A stretch of DNA of 64,000 nucleotides from CAVZYN01 sp963779515 (GTDB lineage Bacteria > Pseudomonadota > Alphaproteobacteria > Rhizobiales > Hyphomicrobiaceae): assembly GCA_963779515.1 (NCBI GenBank), contig CAVZYN010000017.1, positions 186,001-250,000 on the forward strand. Reading direction: 5' to 3'. The notes under the pieces are model-generated. The model made no database searches. It had not been told where the DNA came from and worked only from the letters and a program-made list of their open reading frames with translations. Below are positions 33,074 to 41,365 of the stretch, piece after piece. Position numbers and translations under genes: made by a program. The first letter of the stretch is position 1. Every line of letters begins with the position of its first letter.

Positions 33074-33838
33074 ATGAAGTTCCTGTCCCGGGCCGTCCTG
33101 TGCGCCTTGCTTGCGGTCCCGTCCGCCGCATCGGCGCAGGAGCGTCCGGCGCGGCCAGCGCCAACAGTCACGCAGATCGCCTCGGTCGTTGAATTGTTTA
33201 CGAGCCAGGGCTGCTCGTCGTGCCCGGCGGCCGATGCGCTACTGGAAAGTTATGCCAAGCGACCCGACGTGCTCGCGCTGTCCTACTCGGTCGACTACTG
33301 GGACTATCTCGGCTGGAAGGATACGCTCGCCAGTCCGAAGTTCACGCAGCGTCAGCGCGCCTATGCCAAGACGCGCGGCGATGGTCAGGTTTATACGCCG
33401 CAGCTGATCGTAAACGGCGGCGCGCATATGGCCGGCAGCCGGAAAGCCGATATCGATCGCGCGTTGCTGAAGGCGTCCGCGTCGGATGCGGCTCAGCGCG
33501 TGACGTTGGACGCCAAGATCGAGAACGGTCATCTCGTCGTCGATGCCAGCGGCCTGCCGGAAGGTGCGGCACCCGTCAAGGACGCGACGCTCTGGCTGGC
33601 GGTGATGGCCCCAAAGGTCGAAGTGATCGTCCGCCGCGGCGAGAACCAGGGCAAGACGCTCGCCTACCACAACGTCGTGCGTGAACTGACGCCGGTCGGG
33701 ATGTGGAGCGGCAAGCCGATGACTGTGCGACTCGAGCGGCATGCCGTCATGCAGCCCGGCACGGAAAGCTGTGCGGTGTTCCTGCAGCAGGGACCGGCCG
33801 GACCCATTCTCGCCGGCGCGCTCGTCCGCCAGTGGTGA
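33074..33838 (+). CDS. DUF1223 thioredoxin-like exported protein
   Basis: A 254-residue protein with a signal peptide ending at AASAQ. The mature part begins VVELFTSQGCSSCPAADALL, a thioredoxin-like C-x-x-C start, then 'DVLALSYSVDYWDYLGWKDTLASPKFTQRQRAYA' and YTPQLIVNGGAHMAGS with the cis-Pro loop. A second beta domain fills residues about 155-250. This is the DUF1223 family, with no settled function, perhaps periplasmic thiol redox chemistry. The start ATG 33074 is chosen because it opens the signal peptide. It follows acnA, as in many Rhizobiales. Confidence 0.88.
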   Translation: MKFLSRAVLCALLAVPSAASAQERPARPAPTVTQIASVVELFTSQGCSSCPAADALLESYAKRPDVLALSYSVDYWDYLGWKDTLASPKFTQRQRAYAKTRGDGQVYTPQLIVNGGAHMAGSRKADIDRALLKASASDAAQRVTLDAKIENGHLVVDASGLPEGAAPVKDATLWLAVMAPKVEVIVRRGENQGKTLAYHNVVRELTPVGMWSGKPMTVRLERHAVMQPGTESCAVFLQQGPAGPILAGALVRQW

Positions 33839-34384
33839 TCAACGCCTTGGCGCTATAACGCGCAGCCAAGCACAAGCGCCGGTCAAAATAAAAACGGGCC
33901 AGCGTCAGCCGACCCGTTGGGAGTCTTTGGCGTTTTGCCTCTTCGCGACTTGCGATCCGTGGTGCTAGGCGCCGGAGGGCTGGGGGCTGAGGTTCCGGCG
34001 TTCGCCTTACAGATCCAGGGAGGCTTGAGGACGTGATCGCATCAATTTGCGGCGCGGCAAGGACGCGATTGCGGCGAACTGACGAATTCGCGACGACGGC
34101 TGATTTTTTGTTGGGAGCGGCCTCGGCAAGATCCCGGAGAGAAAACTCGGGGGCTGGGGGGCAAGAACCGAGGCTCAGTCAGGACCCGAGCCAAGGCCGC
34201 AGAGATACTCATGCGCCGCGATTGCGGCGGGCCATGGGAGCATTCGTGGCGACGGCGTGATTTCTGAGATTTGGCTCTGCCGGACCAAAGACGCGGCCCG
34301 CATTTTCCCACGCGCGAGGGCCCGATCGGTGCTTGAAAGCGGCCCGAGATCGCGCAATCATCGAATTCTGATTGGGAGACGCGC
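33839..34384. other. Gene-free stretch with a minus-strand terminator
   Basis: 546 bp with no credible protein gene on either strand. The only clear structure is the minus-strand terminator at 33885-33918 (listed separately). The remainder has scattered palindromes and one TGATTTTTTG run near 34100. A non-coding RNA on the minus strand, starting somewhere in 33919-34384, would explain the terminator, but no known RNA family was recognised. Confidence 0.4.
33885..33918 (-). terminator. Strand-specific intrinsic terminator without an upstream gene
   Basis: On the minus strand AACGGG-T-CGGC, a TGAC loop and GCTG-G-CCCGTT form an 11-bp stem followed by TTTTATTTT. Two positions are G.U wobbles in minus-strand RNA but A.C mismatches in plus-strand RNA, so the structure belongs to minus-strand transcripts. 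No minus-strand coding gene ends here: the nearest one upstream on that strand ends at 34796, beyond a plus-strand gene. Confidence 0.65.
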
Positions 34385-34759
34385 TTGAGCGACGCCGAAC
34401 CGATACAGTTGAGACCACGAACCGGGGGTGCCGCGCCGTCACCCGGTCCGGGGCAGTCGCCCGCGACGGTCGCGTTTTCGCGCGGCGAGCTGCTCGACAT
34501 CCTGAATGTCTATGGCCGGAATGTCGCCGCGGGGGAGTGGCGTGACTACGCCCTCGATTTTGGCCGCGAACGCGCGGTTTTTTCGATCTTTCGCCGCACC
34601 AGCGAGGTGCCAATCTACCGCGTCGAGAAGAACCCGAAACTCGCACGCAAGCAGGGCGCGTTCAGCGTCATCACGGCGACGGGGCTGATCCTGAAGCGCG
34701 GCCACGATCTGAAGCGCGTGCTCGACGTGTTCCAAAAGAACCTGCGCGTCGTCGACTGA
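34385..34759 (+). CDS. DUF2794 family protein
   Basis: A 124-residue protein of the DUF2794 family, typical of alphaproteobacteria. The N-terminal 30 residues are Pro/Gly-rich. The conserved part reads FSRGELLDILNVYGRNVAAGEWRDYALDFGRERAVFSIFRR, then 'PIYRVEKNPKLARKQGAFSVITATGLILKRGHDL'. The start is TTG at 34385; the conserved domain begins later, so a start further downstream is possible, but there is no ATG before it. Function unknown. The acnA-DUF1223-DUF2794 neighbourhood supports the call. Confidence 0.85.
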   Translation: MSDAEPIQLRPRTGGAAPSPGPGQSPATVAFSRGELLDILNVYGRNVAAGEWRDYALDFGRERAVFSIFRRTSEVPIYRVEKNPKLARKQGAFSVITATGLILKRGHDLKRVLDVFQKNLRVVD

Positions 34760-34820
34760 GCTCTTTGTTGTCGTGCTTCTTGCCGGAAAACCGCTTCACA
34801 CTTTTCCGGAAGCACTCTTG
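34760..34820. repeat. Dispersed palindromic repeat, copy 1
   Basis: The core at 34773-34815 begins GTGCTTCTTGCCGGAAAACC and ends TTTTCCGGAAGCAC. It shares about 60 bp, flanks included (CTCTTTGTT... and ...GCACTCT.G), with copy 2 at 57980-58040. Outer GTGC/GCAC and inner CCGGAAAA/TTTTCCGG arms make a two-part hairpin with a loop of type CCGCTTCACAC. Similar TTTTCCGG palindromes are common intergenic repeats in Rhizobiales. It lies between convergent genes. Confidence 0.8.
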
Positions 34821-35356
34821 CGGCCCGGAAGAGGCGGCGCGGCGGTATCCCCCGGCCCCAAGGCGCGCTGCATGAAGACGCTGTCGAGCCAGCGGCCGTG
34901 CTTGTAGCCGACGGCGTGGAGGGTGCCGGACATCGTGAACCCCGCTGCCCGATGCAGCCCTATCGAGGCGTGATTGGCGCTGTCCCCGATCGCTGCGATC
35001 ATCTGGCGGTAGCCCAATCTGGTGCTGGTCTCGAGAAGCGTTGCGAGCAAAGCCCGGCCGATGCCTTTGCCTTGCGCTTCTGGAGCAATGTAGATCGAAT
35101 CCTCGATCGTAAACCGATAACCCGGGCGTGCCCGGTAGGCGGTGGCATAGGCGTAGCCCGCCACGCAGCCATCATGTTCGCCGACAAAATAGGGTAAGCC
35201 CGCGCCGGTGATTGCGACAAAGCGCTTCGACATTTCGGCTTCGCTGGGCGGGTCGATCTCGAAGCTGGCGCTTCCCGTCAACACGGCTGGCCGGTAGATC
35301 GCAGTGATCGCTGGAATGTCGGCGGCGGTTGCCGACCGGATCTTCGGCGTGGTCAT
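34796..35356 (-). CDS. GNAT N-acetyltransferase, phosphinothricin acetyltransferase-like
   Basis: A 186-residue enzyme from ATG 35356. Family marks are IRSATAADIPAITAIYRPAV at the N-terminus, 'TGSASFEIDPPSEAEM', the acetyl-CoA loop 'IYIAPEAQGKGIGRALLATLLE' (Q-x-x-G-x-G/A) and 'SIGLHRAAGFTMSGTLHAVGYKHGRWLDSVFMQRAL'. This is the PAT/Bar-like subgroup, which acetylates small amines such as phosphinothricin, methionine sulfoximine or amino acids. Other in-frame starts at 35398 and 35449 exist; the last would include the terminator of the upstream gene, so I reject it. Its 3' end lies inside the palindromic repeat. Confidence 0.88.
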   Translation of the reverse strand: MTTPKIRSATAADIPAITAIYRPAVLTGSASFEIDPPSEAEMSKRFVAITGAGLPYFVGEHDGCVAGYAYATAYRARPGYRFTIEDSIYIAPEAQGKGIGRALLATLLETSTRLGYRQMIAAIGDSANHASIGLHRAAGFTMSGTLHAVGYKHGRWLDSVFMQRALGPGDTAAPPLPGRKSASGKV

Positions 35357-35410
35357 CGACGTCGCTGCTGTCAGTTCCTGGACGCTTTGATTTGGCATGA
35401 TTTGCTGGAC

Positions 35411-35441
35411 AAAAGCAAAGGGCCCGGTTTGCACCGGGCCC
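35411..35441 (-). terminator. Intrinsic terminator of the BI-1 gene
   Basis: GGGCCCGGT and ACCGGGCCC form a 9-bp perfect stem with a 4-base loop. On the minus strand it is followed by TTTGCTTTT. It starts about 25 bp after the stop of the minus-strand gene at 35467. Confidence 0.85.
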
Positions 35442-35466
35442 TCGCTCAATTCAGGGTCTACTGGCT

Positions 35467-36237
35467 TCAGTCATCGCTGCCGAAGATGCCGAGCAGGTTC
35501 AGGATATGCGTGAAGAGCGTCACGAAGCTACCGTAGAGCATGAAGGCTCCAAAGATCGCCGAGCGAGCGACGAAGTTCTCGCCACCGCCATAGTTCGCTG
35601 CGTTCACGTACATGTCCTTGATCTGCTGCGTTTCCCAAGCCGTGATGGCCGAGAACAGCAGGACGACAAGGCCGGAGACGATCATGCTCATCGTCTTCGA
35701 TGTGCCGGGATCGGTGATGAAGAAGAAGCTCACCAGAGACACGATCAAGAGGCCGATCGATGCCATGCTGAGGAAGCCGCCCCAACCGGTCATGTCACGC
35801 TTCGTGGTGTAGCCGAGCAGGCTCGTCGTACCGAAAGTGACCGCTGTGATCGCAAGGGCTTGGAACACGAGGTTGCCAGCGCCTTTCGCGAAGAACAGGA
35901 AAACCATCGGCGAGATGAGAGCACCCCACATCGCGCAGTAGAGCCAGTAGGCGCCGTGCGCCATCACGGTGCTGCCGGACATGATGATCTTATGTGCGAA
36001 GAAACCGAGGCCGAGGATGCCTGCGAAAAGCACCCACTTACCAGGGCCGACCGCGATGGTGCGCATCAGAGCCGGAGAGTTCATCAGGAACAAGGTAATC
36101 GCCGCCGTAAACGCGACGCCAAGCCCCATGTAGTTGTAGACGCGCAGCATGTACGCGCGCAGGCCTTCGTCGTACGTCGCCGCGGCTGGCCGCGATCCCG
36201 TTCCGACTTGCGCATACCTGTTGTCGATTTGAGCCAT
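35467..36237 (-). CDS. Bax inhibitor-1 / YccA family membrane protein
   Basis: A 256-residue protein with seven membrane helices. The start 'YDEGLRAYMLRVYNYMGLGVAFTAAITLFL' and the C-terminal ' ITAWETQQIKDMYVNA', FMLYGSFVTLFTHILNLLGIFGSDD are hallmarks of BI-1 proteins, with the paired acidic residues at the C-terminus that in bacterial YetJ form a pH-sensitive calcium leak. In bacteria the family also modulates FtsH (YccA). It is monocistronic with its own terminator. Confidence 0.93.
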   Translation of the reverse strand: MAQIDNRYAQVGTGSRPAAATYDEGLRAYMLRVYNYMGLGVAFTAAITLFLMNSPALMRTIAVGPGKWVLFAGILGLGFFAHKIIMSGSTVMAHGAYWLYCAMWGALISPMVFLFFAKGAGNLVFQALAITAVTFGTTSLLGYTTKRDMTGWGGFLSMASIGLLIVSLVSFFFITDPGTSKTMSMIVSGLVVLLFSAITAWETQQIKDMYVNAANYGGGENFVARSAIFGAFMLYGSFVTLFTHILNLLGIFGSDD

Positions 36238-36412
36238 GTGTATGACCTTCCCTAGAGACGGACGCGGGCACGTCTGCCCGCTGACCGACTATGGCTGCGT
36301 CGCTTGAATGTTTCAAGGCAGCCGCAGGCCATAATCTTGAGCGTTCAGGTAAGGGGCGCAGACAGGGTTTACAAGGGATTGCCGTCGTTCCGCCGCCAAT
36401 ATTTGCTGAACG

Positions 36413-38989
36413 TTATTCAGAGCGCAGGTGTGGCACCGGACGAGCCTGCAAAACCCGCCATGTCCCGATACCGCCGAAGGTGGCGATCAGAGCCAGCGCG
36501 ATCAAGACTGCTTGGGCGACGGCCCAACCCGAAAACACGAAATCGAGCTTCATCACCCGGGCGACGGTCACCCAGGCGGCCACCGTGCCAAGCAAGGTGG
36601 CGATCGCCGCGGTCACCAGGGCGAGGATCCCATACTCGGCAAGGTGCGAGAGGAGGATGCGGCGGCGGGTGGCGCCAAGCGCCTTCAGGATCACGGCCTG
36701 CTTGATGCGGCGGCGTTGGGCCGTCGCCACCGCGCCGGCGAGCACGAGGGCGCCCGCGACCAGCGTCACGGAGCCGGCCACGCGGATCGCCGTCATGATG
36801 CGGTTGAAAATGGCGTTGAACGTGTTGATGCCGTCCTTGACGCGGATGGCGGTCGCCGCCGGAAATTCGCGGCCGAGTTTCTGGGCGATGTCGGCTTCGG
36901 CGGCCAGCGGGGCATCTTTCGGCAGCGTGATGGTCGCCAGTAGATTGTGGGGCGCGGACCGCAGCGTGTTCGGCGAGAACACCATCACGAAGTTGATGGC
37001 GAGACTTTCCCATTTCACGTCGCGCAGGTTCGCGATGCGCGCCGTGAGGTTGCGGCCAAGAACATTGACCGTGACCGTGTCGCCGACTTTGACGCCGAGT
37101 TTTTTGGCAAGTTCGCCCTCGAAGGAGACGAGCGGCTCTCCGGCGTAATCGGCCGGCCACCAGGCGCCGTCGGTGACTTTCGATCCTTCTGGAACGGTGT
37201 CGGAATAGGAGAGACCACGATCGCCCGTCAGCACCCATTGGGCTTCGGGAGGGGCCTTGATGGTTTCGACCGGGCGGTCGCCGAGTTTGACCAATCGGCC
37301 GCGCAGCATCGGCGCGGTGTGTACTTCGGCGGCCGGATTCTCGCGCTTTACGAGGGCGACGAACGGCTCGGCCTCGGCCTTCTTGATGTCGAGTACGAAA
37401 TAGTTCGGGCTGGTCTCGGGCACGCGGCCGGAGAGTTCGCTGACGATGGAGCGATCGGTCAAGGCGACCGCCACCAGCAGCGACAGTCCCGCGCCGAGCG
37501 AGAGCACGACGGATTTGGCGAGCCCGCCGGGGCCGCCAATGTTGCCAAGCGCCAGCGCCAATTCGGGACTACGTGGGCGGGGAATGCGCCGCGCGGCCCA
37601 GCCAATCGCCGATCCGAGTACCACAAAGACGGCGAACACGCCGATGACGCCGAGGCAATAGTAGAAGGCTAGACGCGGCGCCTCGGAGCTTGCAACCGCC
37701 AGCGCCATCAGCAGCGCCGCGACCGCTGCCGTCAACGCGATGATATAGGGCGGCGGCAGCGTGCGCTCGGCGCCGACTTCATCGCGGAACAGCGTGGCGG
37801 GGCGCACATATTCGGCGCGGCCGAGCGGCCAGAGCGTAAACAGCAGCGTCACGAGAAAACCGTAGCCCGCAGCGGTGCCGAGGCTGCGCCAGCCGAACGT
37901 CAGATCGGCCTTGATCGGCAGCGCATTCCCGGCGAATGCCATCAGCGCGGATGGGATCAACATGCCGAGCAACAGACCGCAGGCGATGCCGATCGCGGCG
38001 ATGAGCATGACCTGCGTCAGGTGCACGCCGAAGATCACATTGCGTTGGGCGCCGAGGCTTTTGAACGCTGCAATGGTTTTGCGGCGGCGATCGATGTAGG
38101 TCGCGACCGCATTGGCAACGCCGACTCCGCCGACAATCAACGACGTGAGCCCGATCAGTGTCAGGAACTGGCGCAGGCGTTCGAGTGTGCGGGTGATCTG
38201 CGGCGAGGGATCGCGGCGATCGCGGACCGTGAAGCCGCCTTCCGGCAGCGCGGCTTTGGCTGCGGCGGAAAACGTCGTCAGACCCGCATCGCCCTTGGAT
38301 GTTTGCTCCGGCAACAGGAGCGCATAGCGCCACGTGGACAGGCTACCAGGGTCGACGAGGCCAGAGCGCTCAAGTTCGGCCAGCGACACGAAGACGCGCG
38401 GGCCGACAGTCAGGCGATCCGCGATCTTGTCGGGTTCGGCGTCGATGGTGGCGCGGATCGGCAGTTCAAGATTGCCGAGCTTCAGCGGATCGCCGATTTT
38501 GAGCTTCAGGCGCTCGAGAATAATCGGTTCGACCGCGACGCCACTCGAACTCTGCAGCGCCGCGATCGGGAGACCGCCCGAGAGCATGACATTGCCGACC
38601 AATGGATAGGCCGCGTCGATGCCCTTGATTTCGACGAGCGCCTGCTCGGCGCCATCGGCGCGGCGGGCCATGGCGCGCATACTGGCCATTTCGCTGAGAC
38701 GGCCTTGGGATTGCAGCCATGCGCGCTCGGTGGCGCTGGCCTTCTGGTGCGGCCGGGCGAGAGTCACGTCGCCGCCGAGCAGCGTCTTGCCCTGGCTCTC
38801 GAAGCTTGCGCGCATCGAATCGGCGAGTGCGCCGACGCCGGTGATGACCGCGACACCCAGCGCGATGCAGGCGATGAACACATAGAATCCGCGGATGCCA
38901 CCGCGCAGCTCACGCACGGCCAGGGTGAGGATCAGCGATGCCGGCGCCGACGATTTGGCCGCGCCTGGCGCGATAACATCGGTGGTCAT
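36413..38989 (-). CDS. FtsX-family ABC transporter permease (YbbP-like)
   Basis: An 858-residue permease with an N-terminal helix (GFYVFIACIALGVAVITGVGALAD), a MacB-like periplasmic domain, a first FtsX domain at about 275-395 ('IVGGVGVANAVATYIDRRRKTIAAFKSLGAQRNVIF'), further helices, a second periplasmic region, and a last FtsX domain at about 735-848 ('LAGAVATAQRRRIKQAVILKALGATRRRIL'). This duplicated form is YbbP, partner of YbbA. ATG overlaps the ATPase stop by 4 bp. With TesA-type esterase divergent to it, the locus mirrors E. coli tesA-ybbAP. Substrate unknown, possibly a lipid or toxic hydrophobic compound. Confidence 0.92.
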   Translation of the reverse strand: MTTDVIAPGAAKSSAPASLILTLAVRELRGGIRGFYVFIACIALGVAVITGVGALADSMRASFESQGKTLLGGDVTLARPHQKASATERAWLQSQGRLSEMASMRAMARRADGAEQALVEIKGIDAAYPLVGNVMLSGGLPIAALQSSSGVAVEPIILERLKLKIGDPLKLGNLELPIRATIDAEPDKIADRLTVGPRVFVSLAELERSGLVDPGSLSTWRYALLLPEQTSKGDAGLTTFSAAAKAALPEGGFTVRDRRDPSPQITRTLERLRQFLTLIGLTSLIVGGVGVANAVATYIDRRRKTIAAFKSLGAQRNVIFGVHLTQVMLIAAIGIACGLLLGMLIPSALMAFAGNALPIKADLTFGWRSLGTAAGYGFLVTLLFTLWPLGRAEYVRPATLFRDEVGAERTLPPPYIIALTAAVAALLMALAVASSEAPRLAFYYCLGVIGVFAVFVVLGSAIGWAARRIPRPRSPELALALGNIGGPGGLAKSVVLSLGAGLSLLVAVALTDRSIVSELSGRVPETSPNYFVLDIKKAEAEPFVALVKRENPAAEVHTAPMLRGRLVKLGDRPVETIKAPPEAQWVLTGDRGLSYSDTVPEGSKVTDGAWWPADYAGEPLVSFEGELAKKLGVKVGDTVTVNVLGRNLTARIANLRDVKWESLAINFVMVFSPNTLRSAPHNLLATITLPKDAPLAAEADIAQKLGREFPAATAIRVKDGINTFNAIFNRIMTAIRVAGSVTLVAGALVLAGAVATAQRRRIKQAVILKALGATRRRILLSHLAEYGILALVTAAIATLLGTVAAWVTVARVMKLDFVFSGWAVAQAVLIALALIATFGGIGTWRVLQARPVPHLRSE

Positions 38990-39687
38990 GCGGCGGCGCT
39001 TTCAGTATCGGCGACAATGCGGCCGTCGGCCATGCGCACCACGCGTTCGCAGCGGCGCGCCAGGGCCTCGTCATGGGTCACCAGCACCAATGTCGATTGG
39101 CTCTTCTTTTGCAGGCCGAACAACAGCTCGATCACCTGCGCGCCGGTCTTGGCGTCCAGATTGCCGGTTGGTTCATCCGCGAACAAGATCTTGGGTTTCG
39201 GCGCCAATGCACGGGCGAGTGCGACGCGCTGCTGCTCGCCGCCAGATAGCTCGGCTGGAAAATGCGTTGCGCGCGTGCCGAGGCCTACTTCGCGCAGCAG
39301 GCCTTCCGCCGTTGCGAATGCGTCCGGACGGCCGGCGAATTCGAGCGGCAAGGCGACGTTCTCGATGGCCGTCATGGTCGGCACGAGATGAAACGACTGA
39401 AACACGATGCCGATCGCGCTGCCGCGCGCCAGCGCCAGCTCATCCTCCGACATGGACGAAAAGTCACGGCCGACGACGCGCACGAAACCGGACGTGGCCC
39501 GCTCGAGCCCCGCCATGATCATCAGCAGCGACGTCTTTCCAGATCCGCTTGGGCCGACAATCGCGACCGACTGGCCGGGCTCGACGCGGAAATCCACCGC
39601 CTTCAAGATCTCGACAGGTCCGGCGCGACTGGTCAGTGTCAGCGACACGGAATTCAAGGCGATGGCAGGCTCGACGGGCGGTCGCAT
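38986..39687 (-). CDS. ABC transporter ATP-binding protein (YbbA-like)
   Basis: A 233-residue LolD/MacB-class ATPase. Walker A is VGPSGSGKTSLLMIMAGLE, the signature is ELSGGEQQRVALARALA, Walker B is KILFADEPTGNLD, and the switch His is in LVTHDEALARR. ATG 39687 is chosen because AAGGA precedes it at the right distance; the frame runs further upstream without similarity. It overlaps the permease gene by 4 bp, so the two form one operon, divergent from the esterase gene 83 bp away. Confidence 0.93.
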   Translation of the reverse strand: MRPPVEPAIALNSVSLTLTSRAGPVEILKAVDFRVEPGQSVAIVGPSGSGKTSLLMIMAGLERATSGFVRVVGRDFSSMSEDELALARGSAIGIVFQSFHLVPTMTAIENVALPLEFAGRPDAFATAEGLLREVGLGTRATHFPAELSGGEQQRVALARALAPKPKILFADEPTGNLDAKTGAQVIELLFGLQKKSQSTLVLVTHDEALARRCERVVRMADGRIVADTESAAA

Positions 39688-39770
39688 GTGATCCTTCGAA
39701 TTTCCCGTTGGGGGCGAATCGAGGACTTGCCTCGATGCGTACATGTTCTTACGTCAAAGAGCTGAATCAG

Positions 39771-40490
39771 ATGATCGAACCAATAGGGCAAAGTGCGATG
39801 GGCATGTTCACTTTCTCGGGTCCACTTCGCCAGATGGCGATCCGTCTCGCCTTGTGCAACGGTTTGATTGTGGCGCTTTTGGGCTCAGCAATGGCACAGG
39901 CAGTCGATAAGCCGCTGAAACTCGTGGCGTTCGGCGACAGTTTGACGGCCGGCTACCAATTGCCGCCGCCGGACTCGTTTCCGGGACAGCTCGAGCGCGC
40001 GTTGAAGGCGAAGGGCCATGCCGTGACGATCATCAATGCCGGCGTCTCCGGCGACACGACGGCTGCCGGCCTCGAACGCCTGCAATGGTCGGTGCCGGAG
40101 GGCACGGACGCGGTTGTGCTCGCCCTGGGTGCGAACGACGCGATGCGTGGGCTCGATCCGGGACAAGCCAAGGCGAACCTCGATCGGATGATCCAAATGT
40201 TCAAGGTGCAGGGTGCGAACGTGCTGCTGGTGGGCATGTATGCGCCACGCAGCATGGGCGACGCCTATGTCAAATCGTTTGACGGCCTCTATGCCGAGCT
40301 CGCAAAAAAGCACGACGTGCCGCTTTATCCGTTCTTTCTCGACGGCGTCGCGCTGAAGCCGGGCCTCAATCTCGCCGATGGCATTCATCCCAATGCAAAA
40401 GGCGTCGCCGTGATGGTCGAGAAGATCATGCCCTCGGTCGAGGCGCTGATCGCGCGCACCAAGGCCGTCAAAGCCGCGAAGAAGAGCTGA
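39771..40490 (+). CDS. Arylesterase / acyl-CoA thioesterase I-like SGNH hydrolase
   Basis: An SGNH hydrolase of about 239 residues. A signal peptide ends near GSAMAQA. Block I is VAFGDSLTAGYQLPP (nucleophile Ser), block II the Gly in INAGVSGDTTA, block III 'VVLALGANDAMRG' (Asn) and block V 'LADGIHPNAKG' (Asp and His), so the catalytic set is complete. It matches TesA-type periplasmic esterases. The start is uncertain: ATG 39771 or ATG 39798 both precede the signal peptide. It is divergent from ybbA-ybbP, as in E. coli, and followed 2 bp later by thpR. Confidence 0.9.
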   Translation: MIEPIGQSAMGMFTFSGPLRQMAIRLALCNGLIVALLGSAMAQAVDKPLKLVAFGDSLTAGYQLPPPDSFPGQLERALKAKGHAVTIINAGVSGDTTAAGLERLQWSVPEGTDAVVLALGANDAMRGLDPGQAKANLDRMIQMFKVQGANVLLVGMYAPRSMGDAYVKSFDGLYAELAKKHDVPLYPFFLDGVALKPGLNLADGIHPNAKGVAVMVEKIMPSVEALIARTKAVKAAKKS

Positions 40491-40492
40491 TC

Positions 40493-41056
40493 ATGCCGCG
40501 CTTGTTCTCAGCGCTCGAGGTGCCGGCGCCGTTGCGGCTGCGCTTGTCGTTGCTGCGCTCGCAGGTGCACGGCGCGAAGTGGATTTCACCCGACGACATG
40601 CACATCACGCTGCGGTTTGCCGGCGACGTTGCAAACACGGCGGCAGAAGAGTTCTATGCGTTGCTTGACGATCTCCGCGAAGACCCGTTCACGGTGCGAT
40701 TGACGGGTGTCGGGGTGTTCGGTGGTCGCGATCCGCGGGTGCTTTGGGCCGGTGTCGAGGGCGGCGAGCCGCTGGCGCGGCTGCAGCGTGCACATGATCG
40801 TGCCGCGCGCGCCGCCGGTCTTGGCGGTGACCCGCATCCCTTTCATCCGCACGTGACGCTGGCGCGGCTCAGGGGTGCGCGCGGCGACGAGGTCGCGCGA
40901 TTCCTCGAAGCGAACGGCGATTTTCGTGCCGAGCCCTTCACCGTCGACCGGTTCGTCGTGTTCTCAGCGAAACCCGGCACCGGCGGCGGTCCCTACGCGA
41001 TCGAGGCGGCGTTCGCGCTCGGATCGGACTATGATACGGACGAGGGCGTGACCTAG
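40493..41056 (+). CDS. thpR: RNA 2',3'-cyclic phosphodiesterase
   Basis: A 187-residue member of the 2H phosphoesterase family (LigT/ThpR). The two catalytic motifs are HITL (residue about 38) and HVTL (about 123), each H-x-T, with RLFSALEVP at the start, KWISPDDMHITLRF around the first and PHPFHPHVTLARL around the second. ThpR hydrolyses RNA 2',3'-cyclic phosphates to 2'-phosphates. It begins 2 bp after the esterase stop, so the two are cotranscribed. A pterin dehydratase gene follows 15 bp later. Confidence 0.92.
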   Translation: MPRLFSALEVPAPLRLRLSLLRSQVHGAKWISPDDMHITLRFAGDVANTAAEEFYALLDDLREDPFTVRLTGVGVFGGRDPRVLWAGVEGGEPLARLQRAHDRAARAAGLGGDPHPFHPHVTLARLRGARGDEVARFLEANGDFRAEPFTVDRFVVFSAKPGTGGGPYAIEAAFALGSDYDTDEGVT

Positions 41057-41071
41057 GAATTGGAGCGCGAG

Positions 41072-41365
41072 ATGGCAACGATACTCACCACCGACCAACG
41101 CGCCGCAGCGCTTTCGACACTTCCGGGATGGGCTCCCACGAAGGATCGGGACGCGATCGCGAAGACATTCAAGTTCAAGGATTTCAACGCGGCGTTCGGG
41201 TTCATGACGCGTGCCGCGTTGACCGCGGAGCAGATGAACCATCATCCCGAGTGGTTCAATGTCTGGAACCGCGTCGATGTCACGCTATCGACTCACGATG
41301 CCGGTGGCCTTACGGACCTCGACATTCGCCTCGCCAAAAGCATGGACGCGATCGCGGGTCAGTAG
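41072..41365 (+). CDS. phhB: Pterin-4a-carbinolamine dehydratase
   Basis: A 97-residue enzyme that dehydrates 4a-hydroxytetrahydrobiopterin in the recycling of the phenylalanine hydroxylase cofactor. The motif 'FKFKDFNAAFGFMTRAALTAEQMNHHPEWFNVWNRVDVTLSTHDAGGLTDLDIRLA' has the catalytic EQMNHHPEW with its His pair. ATG 41072 has GGAG upstream; a TTG at 41060 overlaps that site and is rejected. No phhA is near. The end overlaps the convergent DUF2865 gene by 7 bp. Confidence 0.93.
   Translation: MATILTTDQRAAALSTLPGWAPTKDRDAIAKTFKFKDFNAAFGFMTRAALTAEQMNHHPEWFNVWNRVDVTLSTHDAGGLTDLDIRLAKSMDAIAGQ

Noticed and set aside
34042..34500. 152-residue minus-strand reading frame opposite the DUF2794 start
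   Set aside because: It overlaps the DUF2794 gene, is Ser/Arg/Pro-rich without motifs, and ends away from the terminator at 33885.
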